A stretch of 64,000 nucleotides of DNA from contig CAXFZM010000028.1 of the NCBI GenBank assembly GCA_964007475.1, forward strand, positions 1 to 64,000. The letters run 5' to 3'. This document shows positions 62,735-64,000 of the stretch, in pieces (position 1 is the first letter of the stretch; each line of letters starts with the position of its first letter). The position numbers and the translations under genes were made by a program. Origin of the DNA: Hybos culiciformis. Taxonomy: Eukaryota; Arthropoda; Insecta; Diptera; Hybotidae. The notes under the pieces are model-generated. The model saw only the letters and a program-made list of their open reading frames with translations, did not search any database and had not been told where the DNA came from.

Positions 62735-63849
62735 CTCCGGATCTAGAAAACCGATTTTCATAAAAATTGCACAGAAAGAAGCGTAATTTCTAGACCTTTA
62801 ATTTAAGCCAAAAACGGAGGTCCGCCGAAGTCTGGAGCCGGAGTAATGAACAAAAAACCAGCCCAAAGTCAACATTTTATGTGTTAAAGTTAGGGGGTTT
62901 GCTCACCTTATCGTTTATTTCTCCGGATCTAGAAAACCGATTGTCATAAAAGTTGCACAGAAAGAAGCGTAATTTCTAGACCTTTAATTTAAGCCAAAAA
63001 CGGAAGTTCTCCGAGGTCTGGAGCCGGAGTAATGAACAAAAAACCAGCCCAAAGTCAACATTTTATGTGTTAAAGTTAGGAATTTGCTCACCTTATCGTT
63101 TATTTCTCCGGATCTAGAAAACCGATTTACATAAAAATTGCACAGAAAGAAGCGTAATTTCTAGACCTTTAATTTAAGCTAAAAACGGAGGTTCTCCGAG
63201 GTCTAGAGCCGGAGTAATGAACAAAAAACCAGCCCAAAGTCAACATTTTATGTGTTAAAGTTAGGGGGTTTGCTCACCTTATCGTTTACTTCTCCGGATC
63301 TAGAAAACCGATTTTCATAAAAATTGCACAGAAAGAAGCGTAATTTCTAGACCTTTAATTTAAGCCAAAAACGGAGGTTCTCCGAGGTCTAGAGCCGGAG
63401 TAATGAACAAAAAACCAGCCCAAAGTCAACATTTTATGTGTTAAAGTTAGGGGATTTGCTCACCTTATCGTTTATTTCTCTGGATCTAGAAAACCGATTT
63501 TCATAAAAATTGCACAGAAAGAAGCGTAATTTCTACACCTTTAATTTAAGCCAAAAACGGAGGTTCTCCGAGGTCTAGAGCCGGAGTAATGAACAAAAAA
63601 CCAGCCCAAAGTCAACATTTTATGTGTTAAAGTTAGGGGGTTTGCTCACCTTATCGTTTACTTCTCCGGATCTAGAAAACCGATTTTCATAAAAATTGCA
63701 CAGAAAGAAGCGTAATTTCTAGACCTTTAATTTAAGCTAAAAACGGAGGTCCGCCGAAGTCTGGAGCCGGAGTAATGAACAAAAAACCAGCCCAAAGTCA
63801 ACATTTTATGTGTTAAAGTTAGGGAGTTTGCTCACCTTATCGTTTATTT
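62735..63849 (+). repeat. A-B-C-F'-E-G-like run at the right end
   Basis: The B copy at 62921 opens with CTCCGG, a combination also seen at 44323. It is followed, as there, by C, an F' copy with GGGGATTTG and an E copy. This suggests another copy of the 44.3-45 kb segment begins here, about 18.6 kb away. Confidence 0.78.
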
Positions 63850-64000
63850 CTGCGGATCTAGAAAACCGATTTTCATAAAAATTGCACAGAAAGAAGCGTA
63901 ATTTCTAGACCTTTAATTTAAGCCAAAAACGGAGGTCCGCCGAAGTCTGGAGCCGGAGTAATGAACAAAAAACCAGCCCAAAGACAACATTTTATGTGTT
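63850..64000 (+). repeat. Last monomer, cut by the window edge (151 bp)
   Basis: It opens with CTGCGGATCT, the same marker as in the 2046-bp unit and the 44694 block, and carries the private AAAGACAACA. The array clearly continues beyond 64000. Confidence 0.9.

Larger units (their letters stand above)
1..64000 (+). repeat. Continuous satellite DNA array, 186-bp monomer
   Basis: The window is filled end to end by a tandem repeat of about 186 bp, all copies in one orientation. Landmarks recurring in nearly every copy are CTCCGGATCTAGAAAACCGA at the chosen start, TTGCACAGAAAGAAGCG, GAACAAAAAACCAGCCC, and TTTGCTCACCTTATCG near the end. Monomers differ from one another mostly at a limited set of recurring sites. 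No unique sequence, inserted element or inversion was seen, so every stretch without a gene is satellite. Arrays of this length and uniformity are typical of eukaryotic centromeres or pericentromeric heterochromatin; that location is inference. I do not recognise the family or species. Confidence 0.98.

Noticed and set aside
1..64000. CRISPR array
   Set aside because: The repeat unit is about 186 bp with no unique spacers and with graded variants; CRISPR repeats are short and separated by unrelated spacers.
1..64000. Inserted transposons, retroelement LTRs, tRNA or rRNA genes, inverted monomers
   Set aside because: I looked for any break in the repeat landmarks on either strand. The only irregular units found are the 130-bp and 263-bp monomers and small indels, all made of satellite sequence.

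Overview
The whole 64 kb window is one uninterrupted, head-to-tail satellite DNA array. The monomer is about 186 bp (185 bp in a common variant), about 39% G+C, and every copy runs in the same direction. I count roughly 344 monomers. I found no gene, RNA gene, transposon, CRISPR array or unique spacer. The only open frames are 60-codon runs inside three variant monomers, and these follow from chance loss of an in-frame stop. A single-family array of this kind is typical of eukaryotic centromeric or pericentromeric heterochromatin. The sequence does not identify the species, and I do not recognise the monomer. CpG is not depleted (8 per 186 bp against about 7 expected), which gives weak evidence about methylation history.

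The monomers fall into recognisable types with linked diagnostic bases. Numbering here puts base 1 at the CTCCGG that opens the window. Type A is the consensus-like form. Type B has CTCTGG and GATTGTCAT. Type C has GATTTACAT, AAGCTAAA and the TTCTCCGAGG block. Type D resembles C but has the GTCCGCCGAAG block. E has CTACACC. F has CTAGGGCC, and F' has CTAGAGCC on an otherwise similar monomer. G has ACCGGCCC with GGTGGTTT. H has CAGAGAG with TTTAGTTT. K has TTCCACAC.

Layout. From 1 to about 17.6 kb, A-B-C-D tetramers (742 bp) dominate, with a dimeric patch at 2.2-4.5 kb and duplications offset by 4459 bp and 1671 bp. From about 17.8 to 37 kb, E-G-H-A-B-C modules dominate. This stretch includes a 930-bp pentamer repeated almost three times (27119-29722), an 1116-bp hexamer pair (32697-34928) and a second, unrelated 930-bp pentamer pair (34929-36788). 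From 37.5 to 44 kb there is a scarred zone. It has three copies of a 130-bp deleted monomer, a 263-bp composite monomer and an out-of-register 1509-bp tandem duplication. From 44.7 to 63 kb, longer units appear: an 11-mer of 2046 bp, a 14-mer of 2604 bp, and a block of about 4.8 kb repeated 10.2-10.4 kb away.

The content of this window is therefore structural and historical. It records repeated unequal exchange between monomers, with a few breaks repaired out of register. The strongest leads are the chimeric monomers, the junction at 40200/40201, the filler-bearing deletion and the nested higher-order periods. All offsets were read by hand from the coordinates of rare shared mutations. Monomer totals and the outer edges of long duplications are approximate.
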